DNA of 64,000 nucleotides from NCBI GenBank assembly GCA_937981995.1, contig CALJNC010000013.1, positions 1 through 64,000 on the forward strand, given 5' to 3'. Source of the DNA: an uncultured Chitinophagaceae bacterium (lineage in GTDB: Bacteria > Bacteroidota > Bacteroidia > Chitinophagales > Chitinophagaceae). This document shows positions 63,819 through 64,000 of this stretch, in pieces. Numbering within the stretch: the stretch's first letter is position 1; each line of letters starts with the position of its first letter. The notes under the pieces were generated by a model, which worked only from the letters and a program-made list of their open reading frames with translations, was not told the origin of the DNA and made no database searches. The position numbers were made by a program, and so were the translations under genes.

Positions 63819-64000
63819 TTAATCAATATTTCCTTTTTCTGAAAGTAGGATAGCAATTTTTCTTGTTGATTCAAACTCAGAAAAAAGGATAAGCATAATA
63901 ACCGTAATTGGTACACTAAGTACCATGCCTACAATGCCCCATAAGGCGCCCCAAAGTGATAAGGCTAATATAACTACTAAGGAACTTAGGTTAAGAGAAT
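63819..64000 (-). CDS. AI-2E family transporter, C-terminal fragment (runs off window)
   Basis: Translating the minus strand from the right edge gives 59 in-frame residues to a TAA at 63819-63821: LVVILALSLWGALWGIVGMV, then LSVPITVIMLILFSEFESTR and a short tail. The WG-x2-WG-x2-GM(V/L)LxVP pattern is the last transmembrane part of PerM/YdgG (AI-2E exporter) family proteins. The N-terminal portion lies beyond the window. Substrate is unknown; autoinducer-2 export is claimed for only some members. Confidence 0.78.
   Translation of the reverse strand, partial: SLNLSSLVVILALSLWGALWGIVGMVLSVPITVIMLILFSEFESTRKIAILLSEKGNID

Overview
This AT-rich window comes from a member of the Bacteroidota (Bacteroidetes). 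Three giant proteins carry the C-terminal domain of type IX secretion type B cargo (gliding-motility-associated), and a fourth protein carries a type A sorting tail. Promoter-like boxes follow the Bacteroidota TAnnTTTG pattern instead of the sigma70 TATAAT pattern, and there is a TonB-dependent receptor with a carboxypeptidase-like N-domain and a DUF2027-Smr protein. The phylum call is secure. I cannot resolve the family. No rRNA, tRNA, IS element, prophage, CRISPR array or origin was seen. Coding density is very high, and no gene-free stretch reaches 300 bp.

Layout. (1) 1-5.4 kb: the 3' part of a SprB-repeat adhesin, then on the minus strand an arginase-glycosyltransferase pair. (2) 5.5-10.2 kb: grpE-dnaJ chaperone operon; on the minus strand a secreted protein of unknown function with a possible clan-CD-like His/Cys pair, followed by inorganic pyrophosphatase. 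(3) 10.3-16.4 kb: fatty acid desaturase, a sugar MFS permease with ROK glucokinase, and a NatAB-like ABC exporter. (4) 16.4-21.8 kb, minus: a polysaccharide module (sugar nucleotidyltransferase, nitronate-monooxygenase-like flavoenzyme, Wza-like SLBB protein, Wzz-like chain-length protein). (5) 21.9-28.6 kb: glyA, a TPR protein, RidA/YjgF, a T9SS type A cargo, a TonB receptor and a methyltransferase. (6) 28.6-35.8 kb: DUF2027-Smr protein and two tandem ~1000-residue paralogous T9SS type B proteins. (7) 35.9-42.2 kb: small membrane protein, EGF-like lipoprotein, methyltransferase, two beta-barrel-like proteins, urocanase, a lipoprotein, MeaB GTPase. (8) 42.3-47.8 kb, plus: O-antigen-ligase-like protein, Lon-N-domain protein, coaX, outer-membrane protein, lptC, then mdh. 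(9) 47.8-53.2 kb: a tripartite exporter (TolC, HlyD, ABC protein with a degenerate ATPase) divergent from a TetR regulator, with a long palindrome between them. (10) 53.2-64 kb: a secreted unknown, an NTF2-like protein, a 2024-residue alpha-2-macroglobulin, murB, an RlpA-like protein, a DUF2461 protein and the C-terminal tail of an AI-2E family transporter.

The common theme is the cell envelope: surface adhesins exported by T9SS, polysaccharide synthesis and export, LPS transport (LptC), peptidoglycan (MurB, RlpA), periplasmic protease defence (alpha-2-macroglobulin) and efflux. The observations most worth following are the exporter whose ATPase lacks the usual signature motif together with its palindromic putative operator, a TonB-plug-like segment placed where a bait region would sit in the alpha-2-macroglobulin, the possible clan-CD-like domain, and a set of TAnnTTTG boxes lying 4-7 nt from start codons that suggests leaderless mRNAs.
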